From: Brevibacterium sp. UCMA 11754
Lineage (GTDB): Bacteria > Actinomycetota > Actinomycetes > Actinomycetales > Brevibacteriaceae
DNA length: 64,000 nt
Direction of reading: 5' to 3'
NCBI RefSeq assembly: GCF_021532275.1
Contig: NZ_JACBOT010000031.1
Coordinates: forward strand, 1-64,000
Shown here: piece by piece, positions 27,172 to 37,069 of the stretch
Numbering within the stretch: the stretch's first letter is position 1
Layout of the letters: the number at the start of each line of letters is the position of its first letter
Made by a program: the position numbers and the translations under genes
The notes under the pieces: model-generated
The model's database searches: none
What the model saw: only the letters and a program-made list of their open reading frames with translations
Told to the model about the DNA's origin: nothing

Positions 27172-28074
27172 TCAGCGGGCCAGGTAGTCGGCCACAACCT
27201 CCTCGGTGGCGGTGACGAAGGATCGCACGTGCGGCAGGTGCGCCTCGCGTTCACGCACATGCATGACGATGCGGCGCACGGGCGTGGGATCGGTGAGGCC
27301 GACTGCTCTCAGTCCAGGTCGCAGCTGGGCAGACGACAGGCGCGGCAGGACGGTGATGGCCAGGTTCGAGGCGACGAGGGCCAGCGCGGCGAACTCGTCT
27401 TCCGAAGCGGCGAAGGTCCGGGGTTCGAATCCGGCCGCGGCGCAGGCGAGGTCGACGACCTTGCTCGTCGGACCGGCCCACAGGTCGTAGTCGACCCACC
27501 GTTGGTCTTCGAGGTCTTTGAACGGGACGGATTCGAGCTTCGCGAACCGATGCCTGTCCGAGACCACGACCCGGTAGTCGTCGTCGAAGAGGACCGTGCG
27601 CGTCATTCCGGGCAGGTGGACCTCGTCATCCTGTGGAACTTCGCTGCGGATCTCGATCGTGCAGTGGCTGCGGCGGACCTTGGCCGGTTCATTGAGTTGG
27701 ATGTCGAAGCGCATGTCCGGATGTTCGAGTGCGACCGGTTCGATGATCCCTGGCAGCAGCCCGGCGTTGAAGGAGGTGAATGCTGCGATGCGCATCCGGG
27801 GCCGATTCACGGTGCGGAAGCTCTCAACCAAGGTGTCGAGCCTGTTCAGACCTGTAAAGACGTCCGTGGATTCCTCGGCCAGTCGTTTGCCCAGATCCGT
27901 GATCTCTATGCCGCGTCCAGACCTGCGATAAAGGGGGACGCCGACGGTCTTCTGCAGGGTGGTGATGTGCTGGCTGACCGTGGCCGATGTGTAGTTGAGG
28001 CTCCTGGCTGCGTCGACGACGGAGCCTGTGGCGACGACGGCCCGCCAGATGCGCAGTCGGTTGAGATCCCACAT
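27172..28074 (-). CDS. LysR family transcriptional regulator
   Basis: The product is 300 residues. The N-terminal winged helix reads WDLNRLRIWRAVVATGSVVDAARSLNYTSATVSQHITTLQKTVGVPLYRRSGRGIEIT, followed by the linker helix and a periplasmic-binding-like effector domain. It is divergent from a LysE family exporter, 226 bases away, so it probably controls that gene, as LysG does for LysE in corynebacteria. The effector is unknown. Confidence 0.85.
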   Translation of the reverse strand: MWDLNRLRIWRAVVATGSVVDAARSLNYTSATVSQHITTLQKTVGVPLYRRSGRGIEITDLGKRLAEESTDVFTGLNRLDTLVESFRTVNRPRMRIAAFTSFNAGLLPGIIEPVALEHPDMRFDIQLNEPAKVRRSHCTIEIRSEVPQDDEVHLPGMTRTVLFDDDYRVVVSDRHRFAKLESVPFKDLEDQRWVDYDLWAGPTSKVVDLACAAAGFEPRTFAASEDEFAALALVASNLAITVLPRLSSAQLRPGLRAVGLTDPTPVRRIVMHVREREAHLPHVRSFVTATEEVVADYLAR

Positions 28075-28300
28075 GCGCCCAGACTAGCCGATGATCGTTC
28101 GGACGTGCCGAATGGTTGTTAGCAAATGATTGCTTTTCCCAACCTGTTCTCTCGGGGTGTACTGCGGCAGACTTGGGGAAGAGCCCTTCGCGCCCGGGTC
28201 AGAACGATTCGTGCGCAGCATCTCGGGCCGTCATCGTGCAGCGTCGCATTTGCCACTCCGACCAGGCCACCTGCCTGGTCGCCGTCCTTGAAGGAGCGCC

Positions 28301-29083
28301 ATGACCGGAGCCGAGCTCATCACCATCGCCGGAGCTGCGACCGTCCTTGCCGTCACCCCCGGCCCCGAGACGATCCTCACCGTTCGTCTCTCAGCCCTGC
28401 GCCGCAAGGCCGGGCTGATCTATTCGCTCGGTTCCGCAACCGGCATGACGGTCTGGATGATCGCGGCGCTGACCGGAATCTCCGCGCTGCTCACGACCTT
28501 CCCCTCTGCTCTGCTGGTCCTCAAAGTCGTCGGCGGGCTCTACCTGTGCCTGCTCGGCGTGCTGGCTGCCCGGCAGGCTCTGCGGATCCGTACCGAACTG
28601 CGTGGAACACCCCCGCGCGGACAGGTCAGCGAGATCGTGGCGGCCACCGATGATCTCGGCGAGCCTGAAACCGCCGAGGTGGGCGCCGAGGTGAGCGCCG
28701 AGGTGGGTGCCGGCTCCCATACTGACGCGATCGCTGGCTCCGGGATAAGCACCGAGCCCGGTGCTAAGAAGTCGTGGGGACAGCTGCGGTCGGTCATCTC
28801 GTATCGTCGGGGCCTGTTCTCTTCATTGAGCAACCCGAAGGCAGGGCTGTTCTTCCTCGCCGTCATGCCGACCCTGGTGCCATCCTCCGCCGCCGGCATC
28901 GACTACCTGCTGCTCATCTCGGTCGTGATCGGGTTGATGCTGGCCTACCAGGTTCTTCTCGCCTTCATCGCCGGCATGGCAGCGGCCGCTCTCCAGAGGA
29001 GGAGCACCGACTTCTACATCGAAGCGGTCTCCGCCGCTGTCCTCGTAGTCATGGGCATCGCCGTCATCGCCATCCCGGTGTAG
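28301..29083 (+). CDS. LysE/RhtB family amino-acid exporter with an expanded loop
   Basis: The product is 260 residues, longer than the usual 200-230. The first half is standard: TIAGAATVLAVTPGPETILTVRLSALRRKAGLIYSLGSATG and two more helices. Between about residues 105 and 155 lies an insert with repeated AEVGAEVSAEVGAG units. The second half resumes with SYRRGLFSSLSNPKAGLFFLAVMPTLVP and two more helices. AAGGAG precedes the ATG. The divergent LysR gene is the likely regulator. A 20-bp perfect terminator stem follows. Confidence 0.85.
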   Translation: MTGAELITIAGAATVLAVTPGPETILTVRLSALRRKAGLIYSLGSATGMTVWMIAALTGISALLTTFPSALLVLKVVGGLYLCLLGVLAARQALRIRTELRGTPPRGQVSEIVAATDDLGEPETAEVGAEVSAEVGAGSHTDAIAGSGISTEPGAKKSWGQLRSVISYRRGLFSSLSNPKAGLFFLAVMPTLVPSSAAGIDYLLLISVVIGLMLAYQVLLAFIAGMAAAALQRRSTDFYIEAVSAAVLVVMGIAVIAIPV

Positions 29084-29176
29084 CACCAGCCGACGCCGAG
29101 ACGGGCGCAACGCAGGCGAACGTATTGCAGGTGAACGTAAAGAGCAGGCGAACCTCTTGCAGACGAACCTGAAGCC

Positions 29177-29222
29177 GAAGAAGGTGCGGGCCGGGGATAG
29201 CACCCCGGCCCGCACCTTCTTC
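29177..29222. terminator. Strong bidirectional terminator
   Basis: A 20-bp perfect stem (29177-29196 with 29203-29222) closes over the six-base loop ATAGCA, between the convergent LysE-type and channel genes. Confidence 0.9.
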
Positions 29223-29233
29223 ATGTCGTCTGG

Positions 29234-30754
29234 TCAGCTGGCAGGCGGTACGGGACCGCTGCCACCTGGACCATCGAGTGGACCGTCGTCCCCGGCGCTG
29301 GCACCGCCGTGCCCGACGGTTCCGGCCGAACCGTGTCCCGCGGTTCCGGCTCCACCGTGTCCGGTGCTGCCGACTCCGCCGGTTCCGATTCCGCTGTTTC
29401 CACTGCCGGAGGTGTTGGCGCTGCCGGAAGTGCTGGCGCTGCCGGACTGGCGATCGGCTCCACCGTCATTGTCGACAGCGGCTTCGACATCGACCTTGTC
29501 GAGCATCTTCGCCGCGGCATCGCGACCGCCCAAACCGAAGGCGAGTGCAGCAGCGGCCGCGCCGCCGATGACCACAGCACCGAAGGCCAGGTTGATGATC
29601 GAATCGGCCAGTCCCATGTAACGCAGACCCATCGCGATGAAGAGTGCGATGGCCGAGTAACGCAGAACCTTGCTCGCAAGAGAGTTCGTGATGAACTTCC
29701 CGATCAGGCCCGCAACCAAGAAGCCTGCAGCGATAATCGCAGCGCCGAAGAGGACGCTGCCGCCGAGGTCGAGGATCTCGTTGAGGATGTTCGTGATCTC
29801 GGGGAACCCGAGCATCCGAGTCGCCATAATCGCAAAGAAGATCATGATGGCCACCTGGACGACTTTGGTGATCACGCTCGAGGCGCTGGAGCCCTCGGGA
29901 GCGATTCCGAGAGAGCTGACAGCACGGTCTGTGCCGACTCCACGCAAGAGCTCTTCAAGCAGGTTGCCGAGGAACTTCGCGATGACTCCGCCGATGGCCA
30001 GCAGGATGCCGGCCGCGATGATGGCAGGAATGGCGTTGAGGAAGAGTTCCAACATCTGCTGTGCCGGCTGCGAGATGGCCGCGATCCCCAGGACCTGGAG
30101 TGCCGAAATCGACACCACGATGATGATGATTCCAAAGACGAGGTTGCCCGCGAGCGACGAGATCTTGGCATTCGCCTCAGCGTTCGGGTTCCCGGCACCC
30201 TGCTGCGGCTGGCCCGGCTGACCCGGCTGACCCTGATGAGGCTGGTCGTAGGCGGCCTGCTGAGCATTGATGTTGTTGTGCTGCGGTTCGGCTCCCGTCG
30301 ATGCACCGACGACACCTGTGGCGCGATCTCCCAGCGAGCTGAACTTCGATGTCAGCTTCGTGAGGTCGACGGCGTTGAGCGCAGTCTGGACCAGCTGCTT
30401 GGCGATCTTGGCAAAGACGAAGCCGATGAAGAAGATGACCCCGGCACCGATGATGTTCGGCAGGAAGCCGAAGATTCCGTCGAGCAGGCCTTGCAGCGGT
30501 GCGAGCACCTGGTTGAGGTTGAACAGCTGCAGAACGGCGATGAGACCGAGCAGCCAGATGATCAGGCTGCCGATCTGCCCGATCGATTTACCGATCTGCT
30601 GCCCGTCATTGCCGTCACGCTGCAATGCCGGGACCTTCGCCACCAGTTTTCCGATCGCCCATTTGACGATCGATGCAACTATCCATGTAACGATAAGAAT
30701 GAGTATCGCCAGTCCCACTTTCGCAAGAACTGACCACAAGTCCGACATTTGCAT
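29234..30754 (-). CDS. Mechanosensitive-channel-like membrane protein (conserved TM helix repeats)
   Basis: The product is about 506 residues. Two or more copies of the conserved TM helix repeat of small mechanosensitive channels are visible: LLDGIFGFLPNIIGAGVIFFIGFVFAKIAKQLV near 90, and FLNAIPAIIAAGILLAIGGVIAKFLGNLLEEL and GGSVLFGAAIIAAGFLVAGLIGKFI later. A cytoplasmic Gln/Pro/Gly-rich segment splits them. The end is a Gly/Ser/Thr-rich tail of about 70 residues. The ATG at 30754 is preferred, because AGGAG overlaps the earlier ATG. No pore-domain MscS beta region is apparent, so channel activity is inference. Confidence 0.75.
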   Translation of the reverse strand: MQMSDLWSVLAKVGLAILILIVTWIVASIVKWAIGKLVAKVPALQRDGNDGQQIGKSIGQIGSLIIWLLGLIAVLQLFNLNQVLAPLQGLLDGIFGFLPNIIGAGVIFFIGFVFAKIAKQLVQTALNAVDLTKLTSKFSSLGDRATGVVGASTGAEPQHNNINAQQAAYDQPHQGQPGQPGQPQQGAGNPNAEANAKISSLAGNLVFGIIIIVVSISALQVLGIAAISQPAQQMLELFLNAIPAIIAAGILLAIGGVIAKFLGNLLEELLRGVGTDRAVSSLGIAPEGSSASSVITKVVQVAIMIFFAIMATRMLGFPEITNILNEILDLGGSVLFGAAIIAAGFLVAGLIGKFITNSLASKVLRYSAIALFIAMGLRYMGLADSIINLAFGAVVIGGAAAAALAFGLGGRDAAAKMLDKVDVEAAVDNDGGADRQSGSASTSGSANTSGSGNSGIGTGGVGSTGHGGAGTAGHGSAGTVGHGGASAGDDGPLDGPGGSGPVPPAS

Positions 30755-30763
30755 TTCCGTCAT

Positions 30764-31087
30764 CTCCTTCGGCTGAGGCGAATGAACACTCGAGTTCGGT
30801 GCGAATGAACACTCTGATTTTCGCTGTTGCTGGTGTGGAGTCTATTCACATCAGACACTCAGAACAAGGGCAAATGACTGCTTGAAGTCGAATAATGACG
30901 CGATCGATAAAGTCGCACAAACCTGCCCACATGGGTATTTCAGGTCCTTAACAATTCTTATATATTCAGATCACGATTCAGCATCGAAGCGATGTCATGA
31001 TCGAAATGCCCCATTCTGAAACAGAGAATTTGCGGCAGGCCCAAAGAGAATCCATGAATCCTTCCAAAAGGTGAAGCACATGCGAAT
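30764..31087. other. AT-richer intergenic stretch, no gene seen
   Basis: This gap between the channel gene's start and the panC stop is clearly lower in GC than its surroundings (for example CAATTCTTATATATTC near 30952). It must carry the promoter of the channel gene. No convincing reading frame, repeat or RNA was found in it. Confidence 0.5.
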
Positions 31088-31957
31088 TCATGGAGAACTA
31101 ACGAAATCGAGTGGCACATTGTCGATGAGATGCGTTCCCCCGACTGTCGCGGACACGAGCAGCAGCGCCTGCCCACGGAAGCCGGATGCGCAGGGCTGAA
31201 AAGTTCGCGCATCGACAAGGCTGAGATAGCCGAGCGTGAGGTCGCCGCGATCGGAGGCGGGGTCGAGCACCAGCTTCGCCGCCCTCTCGACGACCGCTGG
31301 AGGCTCAACGCTCGGAGACCAGTCAGCCGCCGCCTTCGCCGCGGCGTCCAGTGCGCGAGGAATCGCCAATGCAGCCGCTCGGTCCGCCGGCGCCAGATAT
31401 TCGTTGCGGCTCGACATCGCCAGTCCGTCTGCGTCTCGGACGACCGGAAGACCAATCAGCTCGATGTCGAAGTTGAGGTCGGCAATCATGCGCTTGACCA
31501 GACAGAACTGCTGGATGTCTTTGAGGCCGAACACCGCCGAGTCCGGTGCCGTCAGGGTGAAGAGCTTGGCCACGACGGTGAGGACCCCGTCGAAGTGCCC
31601 GGGCCTCGCCTCGCCTTCGTACACAGCACCCATCCGCCCGGAGGACACAGTGACCTCGGGCGCAGACGGGTACATCTCCCCCAGCGCCGGCGCGAACACG
31701 AAGTCCACTCCGGCGGCCTCGCAGACTTCCAAGTCTGCTTCGAAGGGCCGCGGGTATTGGAAGAAGTCCTCGTCGGTGCCGAACTGCAGCGGGTTGACGA
31801 AAATGCTGGTCACCACCGAATCACCCGATGCTCGTGCCCTGTCCATCAGCGCCTGATGACCAGAATGCAGGGCACCCATCGTCGGCACCAACGACACGGT
31901 GCCCGACTGCCGTTTCCGCCAGGTACGCAGGGCCTGGATTCCACCGACCTCCATCAC
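31088..31957 (-). CDS. panC: Pantothenate synthetase
   Basis: PanC joins pantoate and beta-alanine with ATP to make pantothenate. The product is 289 residues, near the family norm. It has [19 protein letters not shown] (HIGH-type ATP site), [38 protein letters not shown] and the MSSRNEYL motif. The ATG overlaps the panB stop by four bases, so panB-panC are coupled. No panD is visible here, so beta-alanine comes from elsewhere. Confidence 0.95.
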   Translation of the reverse strand: MMEVGGIQALRTWRKRQSGTVSLVPTMGALHSGHQALMDRARASGDSVVTSIFVNPLQFGTDEDFFQYPRPFEADLEVCEAAGVDFVFAPALGEMYPSAPEVTVSSGRMGAVYEGEARPGHFDGVLTVVAKLFTLTAPDSAVFGLKDIQQFCLVKRMIADLNFDIELIGLPVVRDADGLAMSSRNEYLAPADRAAALAIPRALDAAAKAAADWSPSVEPPAVVERAAKLVLDPASDRGDLTLGYLSLVDARTFQPCASGFRGQALLLVSATVGGTHLIDNVPLDFVSSP

Positions 31958-32901
31958 TCGAAACTCCGCTCGGGCTCGGGGAATTCGCCGCTCTTGACCT
32001 CATCGACATAGCGGCCGACAGCATCGGAGAGCACCGAATGCAGGTCGGCATACCGTTTGACGAACCGTGGCGCCTTGCCCGTGCGCAGACCCGCCATATC
32101 CTGCCAGACGAGCACCTGGGCATCGCAGTCGGCACCGGCGCCGATCCCCACGGTCGGAATCGTCATCTCCGCCGTCACCTGGGCAGCCAACCCGGCTGGA
32201 ACCATCTCCATGACCACGGAAAACGCCCCCGCCTCGGCGACGGCACGAGCATCGGCCAGCAGCGCATCACCGGCATCCCCACGACCCTGGACCTTGTACC
32301 CGCCGAGGTTGTGCTCGGCTTGGGGCGTGAATCCGATGTGTGCCATCACCGGTATGCCGGCGGTCGTGATCGCCTTGATCCTCGAGGCCACAGCCACTCC
32401 CCCTTCGAGCTTGACCGCGTGGACACCGGCTTCCTTCATGAACCGCACTGCCGTCGCGACCGCCTGCTCGTCGGAGATCTCATAGCTGCCGAAGGGCAGG
32501 TCCGCGACGATCAGCGCCCGCGAGGTCGCACCGGAGACCGCTCGCGCCAGTGGAATGAGCTCATCGACGGTGACGGGCAGCGTGGTCTCGTGGCCGTAGA
32601 CATTGTTCGCCGCAGAATCCCCGACCAGCAGCGCCTCGACACCGGCCTGCTCGAACAGTGCGGCCGTGTACTGGTCATAGCTGGTCAGCATCGCCCAGCG
32701 CCGGCCCTCGGCCTTGGCCTTGATGAGGTCCAGCGTTCGCACTCGCCGAGGTGGGGCCGCGGCTGCACCGGCAGCTGCAGCCTGGCTGGGGCCGCCTCCG
32801 TAAGGCGGAGTCATCTCTGACTGGTCGGACGTGGAGCTCTCAGGCTGTGCCGGTGCGGAACTCTCGGGACGATCTGGTGTCGGATTCTGGGGCAGGGGCA
32901 T
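31954..32901 (-). CDS. panB: 3-methyl-2-oxobutanoate hydroxymethyltransferase
   Basis: PanB makes ketopantoate from alpha-ketoisovalerate and methylene-tetrahydrofolate. The product is about 315 residues. The catalytic TIM barrel starts near [23 protein letters not shown], and shows the metal site [20 protein letters not shown] and a KLEGG motif. The first 45 residues are a Pro/Ser/Ala-rich extension not needed by the fold. The ATG at 32901 is chosen for AGAGG six bases upstream; ATGs at 32907 and 32943 are alternatives. It heads panB-panC. Confidence 0.92.
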   Translation of the reverse strand: MPLPQNPTPDRPESSAPAQPESSTSDQSEMTPPYGGGPSQAAAAGAAAAPPRRVRTLDLIKAKAEGRRWAMLTSYDQYTAALFEQAGVEALLVGDSAANNVYGHETTLPVTVDELIPLARAVSGATSRALIVADLPFGSYEISDEQAVATAVRFMKEAGVHAVKLEGGVAVASRIKAITTAGIPVMAHIGFTPQAEHNLGGYKVQGRGDAGDALLADARAVAEAGAFSVVMEMVPAGLAAQVTAEMTIPTVGIGAGADCDAQVLVWQDMAGLRTGKAPRFVKRYADLHSVLSDAVGRYVDEVKSGEFPEPERSFE

Positions 32902-33183
32902 GGGCATCCTCTTCTGTCGGCCTTCGTCTGGGTGGCTGCGCATCGTCAGCGCCGCGTAGGCGCAAGTCGGCGGCAGGCTGTGGCGCCGGCCGAATCACGC
33001 GGGTTCACGTTCGGGTCGACTCGGATTGCGAGCCAGTTTCCAGACTAGATCATCGACTCTGGTCCACCGCACGGTGGTGTTTTACATTACGAGCATTGAT
33101 GATTAAGCTCAAATCTGCGCAAAACTTTTCCAGGGGCGCGATGACCTGTTCCACGGGCGGACCGCTCCACTCTGCGAAGGACG

Positions 33184-34470
33184 ATGATGACCACTACAGC
33201 CTCGATCGAGCTCACCCTCAAGGACATCTCCGCGAAGGGTGCGAACGACGATATGTGTTCGACCGACCTCATCGATGCCCCGTGGGACGTCGACGTCAAG
33301 CCCGGCTATGGGCCCGGCGCTTCGATGGACGATCCGATTCCCGTCGCAGCCCCACGCCAGGGTCAGATCCCCGCCGAGTACAGGGACGCCTCGGCGGAGG
33401 AGCTCAATGACCGGATCATCCGGGCAAAGGAGAGGCTCGGCGACCGGGTCGTCATCCTCGGCCACCACTACCAGCGGGTAGAGGTCGTCGAGCACGCGGA
33501 CTACATCGGCGACTCGTTCATGCTTGCCAAGGCTGCCCAGAATCATCCCGAGGCTGAGGCGATCGTCTTCTGCGGCGTGCACTTCATGGCCGAGACCGCT
33601 GACTTGCTCTCCACACTTGAGCAGTCGGTCATCCTGCCCAACCTCGCTGCGGGCTGCTCGATGGCTGATATGGCCGACATCGACCAGGTCGAGGACTGCT
33701 GGGAGCAGCTGATCGAATTGCTGGGCGACGAGCCTGATGCTGACGGCAAGGTGCCCGTCATCCCGGTGACCTACATGAATTCCTCGGCCGCAATCAAGGG
33801 ATTCTGCGGCCGCAACGGCGGCATCGTGTGCACCTCCTCCAACGCCGAGGTGGTCCTTGAGTGGGCGTTCGAGCGCGGTCAGCGCGTGCTGTTCTTCCCC
33901 GACCAGCACCTCGGCCGCAACACCGCTCTGAACATGGGCATCGACATTGAGGCCATGCCGCTGTGGAACCCGGCGCGGCCTCTGGGCAACAACTCCCCCG
34001 ACGCGATCGAGGGCTCGAAGGTCATCCTGTGGCAGGGGTTCTGTTCGGTGCACAAGCGCTTCACCCCCGCGCAGATCGCCAAGGCACGCGTCGATCACCC
34101 GGATGTGCGCGTCATCGTCCACCCCGAATGCCCGCAGGAGACCGTGGCCGCGGCCGATGAGTCCGGATCCACCGCCTACATCACGAAGGCCATCGCCGAG
34201 GCGACCGAACCGACCACATTCGCCATCGGCACCGAGATCAACCTCGTCCAACGCCTAGCAGCCGAACATCCCGAGCACACGATCTTCTGCCTCGATCCTG
34301 TCGTGTGCCCGTGCTCGACGATGTATCGGATCCACCCCGGCTACATCGCCTGGGTCCTCGAGTCCCTGATCGACGGCAGGGTGATCAACCAGATCTCCGT
34401 CGACGCCGAGGTGGCCGATCCCGCTCGTGTGTCCCTTGAGCGAATGCTCGCTGCGAAACCCCGGATCTGA
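33184..34470 (+). CDS. nadA: Quinolinate synthase
   Basis: NadA condenses iminoaspartate with dihydroxyacetone phosphate to give quinolinate, using a [4Fe-4S] cluster. The product is 428 residues. The three cluster Cys regions of the family can be seen: VFCGVHFMAETAD (about 130), VHPECPQET (about 315) and CPCSTMYRIHP (about 375). Start ATG at 33184 has GAAGGA eight bases upstream. The gene heads nadA-nadB-nadC and a cysteine desulfurase, with seven bases to nadB. The desulfurase probably supplies sulfur for the cluster. Confidence 0.95.
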   Translation: MMTTTASIELTLKDISAKGANDDMCSTDLIDAPWDVDVKPGYGPGASMDDPIPVAAPRQGQIPAEYRDASAEELNDRIIRAKERLGDRVVILGHHYQRVEVVEHADYIGDSFMLAKAAQNHPEAEAIVFCGVHFMAETADLLSTLEQSVILPNLAAGCSMADMADIDQVEDCWEQLIELLGDEPDADGKVPVIPVTYMNSSAAIKGFCGRNGGIVCTSSNAEVVLEWAFERGQRVLFFPDQHLGRNTALNMGIDIEAMPLWNPARPLGNNSPDAIEGSKVILWQGFCSVHKRFTPAQIAKARVDHPDVRVIVHPECPQETVAAADESGSTAYITKAIAEATEPTTFAIGTEINLVQRLAAEHPEHTIFCLDPVVCPCSTMYRIHPGYIAWVLESLIDGRVINQISVDAEVADPARVSLERMLAAKPRI

Positions 34471-34477
34471 GCGACTC

Positions 34478-36190
34478 ATGGCTCACATCGTCATCATCGG
34501 CTCCGGGATCGCGGGACTGACCGCCGCCCTGCGACTGGCAGGTGCACATGACGTCACCGTTGTGACCAAAGACAGTCTGGGCGAGTCGAATACGGCCATG
34601 GCTCAAGGTGGGATCGCCGGTGTCCTCGCGGCCGAGGACAGCGTCGAGTCGCACATCGACGACACCCTGATTGCCGGCGTCGGACTCAATGATGAGGCTG
34701 CCGTCCGCGTACTGTGCACCGAGGGCCCCGACCGAATCCTCGAACTCGCCGCTACCGGCGTCACCTTCGACACGGATGTCTCCGGGCGCTGGGCCAGGGG
34801 CATGGAGGGCGCGCATTCCGTGGCGCGCATCTTCCATTCCGGCGGCGATGCCACCGGCCGAGCGATCACCGATGCCCTAGTCAGGGCCACCCGCGCCGAG
34901 GCGGCCGCTGGGAGAATCGCAGTACGTGAGCATTCGATGCTCGTCGATATCGTCACCGAGGCGAACGATCGCGGCAGTGCGTGGGCGGGCTCCGGCCCGC
35001 GTGGTCGCCCACCGACGGTCAGCGCGGATGGCCGCGCGGATCGCCGCGCGGTCGATGCCGTTGCTTCTAAGGGAGCCACCGGCGTCAGCCTGCTCCACGA
35101 CGGTGCGCTCGAAATGGTGGCCGCCGATGCCGTGGTGTTGGCAACGGGTGGCGCTGGGCAGCTCTTCGCACACACGACGAATCCGCTGGCTGCGACCGGT
35201 GACGGTCTGGCCGCTTCGATCCGTGCCGGTGCTGACGTTGCCGACCTGGAGTTCTTTCAATTCCATCCGACCGCGCTTGCCGGCGCGGGGTTCCTCATCT
35301 CCGAGGCCGTCCGCGGCGCCGGTGCCGTGCTGCTCGACGCACACGGTCACCGCTTCATACCCGACATCGATCTCCGGGCTGAGCTCGCACCACGTGATGT
35401 CGTGGCCCTGGCGATCCACCGGACGATGGCGGCACAGAACGGGGAGTTCTGCCATCTCGATGCCAGAGCCATCCCCGAGGTGACCGCTCGTTTCCCGTCC
35501 ATCACACGCGGTCTTGCAGCCCACGGACTCGACCTCGCCACCGACCTCATCCCCGTCACTCCGGCGGCGCACTACTATATGGGCGGTATCGCCACCGACC
35601 TGGACGGCCGAACCTCGGTCGACAGGCTCTTCGCGGTCGGTGAAGTCGCCTGCACCGGTGTGCACGGCGCCAACCGTCTGGCGTCGAACTCTCTGCTCGA
35701 AGGTGCGGTGTTCGGAGTCCGCGCGGCTGAGGCGATTATGACGCTGGAGCCGATGCCGGACTTCAGTGGAGGGCCCGGCGATGCTTCCTGTGCCTCTGTG
35801 TCTATCTCGCGGGACGAGCTGAGGGATCTCGCGTGGACCCACCTCGGCGTGGAACGAAACGAAACGGGGCTGCGGGCACTGCTCGACCACCTCGGCGATG
35901 GTGGCCTGTCCTTGACGGATCGCGAGAGTGGCCCGCTCGGCGAGGGTGGGTCGTCCTTGACGGATCGCGAGAGTGGCCCTGCAGCGGCTGATCGTGAGGG
36001 ACTCGAGACCGCGAATCTCACTCTCATCGCGCGCCACATTGCGACTCATGCCCTCGCCCGACAGGAGAGCCGAGGTGCCCACACCCGCACCGACTTCCCT
36101 GTGTCCAACACCCTGCCGACGCAGCAACGGCCTGCATCCGTTACACCTGCTCCCACCACTTCCCTGTTCCAGGAGGCCGCCTCATGCTGA
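34478..36190 (+). CDS. nadB: L-aspartate oxidase
   Basis: NadB oxidises L-aspartate to iminoaspartate with FAD. The product is 570 residues from the ATG at 34478, placed by the dinucleotide-binding start AHIVIIGSGIAGLTAALRLA. It shows NTAMAQGGIAGV, HTTNPLAATGDGLAASIRAGADVADLEFFQFHPTAL and HYYMGGIATDLDGRTSVDRLFAVGE. In the C-terminal helical domain a 45-bp tandem duplication (15 residues, with SLTDRESGP twice) has been inserted. It overlaps nadC by seven bases. Confidence 0.95.
   Translation: MAHIVIIGSGIAGLTAALRLAGAHDVTVVTKDSLGESNTAMAQGGIAGVLAAEDSVESHIDDTLIAGVGLNDEAAVRVLCTEGPDRILELAATGVTFDTDVSGRWARGMEGAHSVARIFHSGGDATGRAITDALVRATRAEAAAGRIAVREHSMLVDIVTEANDRGSAWAGSGPRGRPPTVSADGRADRRAVDAVASKGATGVSLLHDGALEMVAADAVVLATGGAGQLFAHTTNPLAATGDGLAASIRAGADVADLEFFQFHPTALAGAGFLISEAVRGAGAVLLDAHGHRFIPDIDLRAELAPRDVVALAIHRTMAAQNGEFCHLDARAIPEVTARFPSITRGLAAHGLDLATDLIPVTPAAHYYMGGIATDLDGRTSVDRLFAVGEVACTGVHGANRLASNSLLEGAVFGVRAAEAIMTLEPMPDFSGGPGDASCASVSISRDELRDLAWTHLGVERNETGLRALLDHLGDGGLSLTDRESGPLGEGGSSLTDRESGPAAADREGLETANLTLIARHIATHALARQESRGAHTRTDFPVSNTLPTQQRPASVTPAPTTSLFQEAASC
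35908..35979. repeat. In-frame tandem duplication inside nadB
   Basis: An exact 27-base block occurs at 35908-35934 and again at 35953-35979, a 45-base period that keeps frame. It adds a second SLTDRESGP to the protein's C-terminal domain. Confidence 0.9.
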
Positions 36191-37068
36191 ACGCCACAAC
36201 CATCGACTCCGCGCTCCGGCTTGCTCTCGACGAGGACGCACCGTGGGGCGACATCACCGGTGAGACGTTCATCCCGGCCACCGTCTCGGCGACGGCGAAG
36301 CTGAGCGCACGCGAGGCAGGAGTCCTCGCTGGAATCGATGTATTCGCTCGCGCCTTCACCCTTGTCGACCCGAGCGTCGATGTGGATCTCACCGGCGCCG
36401 ATGGAGATGCCTTCGCAGCTGGCGACACAGTGGCTACGGTTTCGGGACCGGCACGTGCGGTTCTGCGAGCCGAGCGGATCGCACTGAACTTCTGCCAGCG
36501 CATGAGCGGAATCGCGACGCAGACCAGAGCCTTCGTCGATGCGGCGTCGTCGAATACCGCAGGCGCGAACACGGACGGTCGAGGTGTGCGCATCGTCGAC
36601 ACCCGCAAGACCACACCGGGACTACGGGCATTCGAAAAGCATGCGGTGGTCTGCGGCGGTGGGCACAACCACCGGTTCGGACTCTCCGACGCAGTTATGG
36701 TCAAAGACAACCACCTCGCTGTTCTCGCTGGTGAGAACGCCGATGTCAGTGCCGCGATCCGGTCGGCTCGGGCTCAGTTGTCGCACACGACGGCGATCGA
36801 AGTCGAGGTCGATCGCCTCGAGCAGATCCATGCGGTGCTCGACGGAGGTGCCGACATCATCATGCTCGACAACTTCACCTTGACCGATCTGCGTGCAGGA
36901 GTCGAGCTCATCGCCGGACGTGCGATCGTTGAGGCCAGCGGCAACGTCACCCTCGAAACCGTCGCAGGCATCGCCAACACCGGGGTCGACGTCATCTCCT
37001 CGGGTGCGCTGACCCACAGTGTCCGTGCGATCGACCTGGGCCTCGACCTGATTCTGGACGCAGGCTGA
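36184..37068 (+). CDS. nadC: Nicotinate-nucleotide pyrophosphorylase (quinolinate phosphoribosyltransferase)
   Basis: NadC turns quinolinate and PRPP into nicotinate mononucleotide. The product is 294 residues. Family motifs are LDEDAPWGDITGETF, ALNFCQRMSGIATQTRAFVD, IVDTRKTTPGLRAFEKHAVVCGGGHNHRFGLSDAVMVKDNH and IEVEVDRLEQ. The start overlaps nadB by seven bases and the stop is one base before the desulfurase start, so the operon is compact. Confidence 0.96.
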   Translation: MLNATTIDSALRLALDEDAPWGDITGETFIPATVSATAKLSAREAGVLAGIDVFARAFTLVDPSVDVDLTGADGDAFAAGDTVATVSGPARAVLRAERIALNFCQRMSGIATQTRAFVDAASSNTAGANTDGRGVRIVDTRKTTPGLRAFEKHAVVCGGGHNHRFGLSDAVMVKDNHLAVLAGENADVSAAIRSARAQLSHTTAIEVEVDRLEQIHAVLDGGADIIMLDNFTLTDLRAGVELIAGRAIVEASGNVTLETVAGIANTGVDVISSGALTHSVRAIDLGLDLILDAG

Positions 37069-37069
37069 T

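Noticed and set aside
27415-27440. Sequence like a tRNA T-arm (GGTTCGAATCC)
   Set aside because: It lies inside the LysR coding frame, and no acceptor stem, anticodon arm or D-arm can be built around it.
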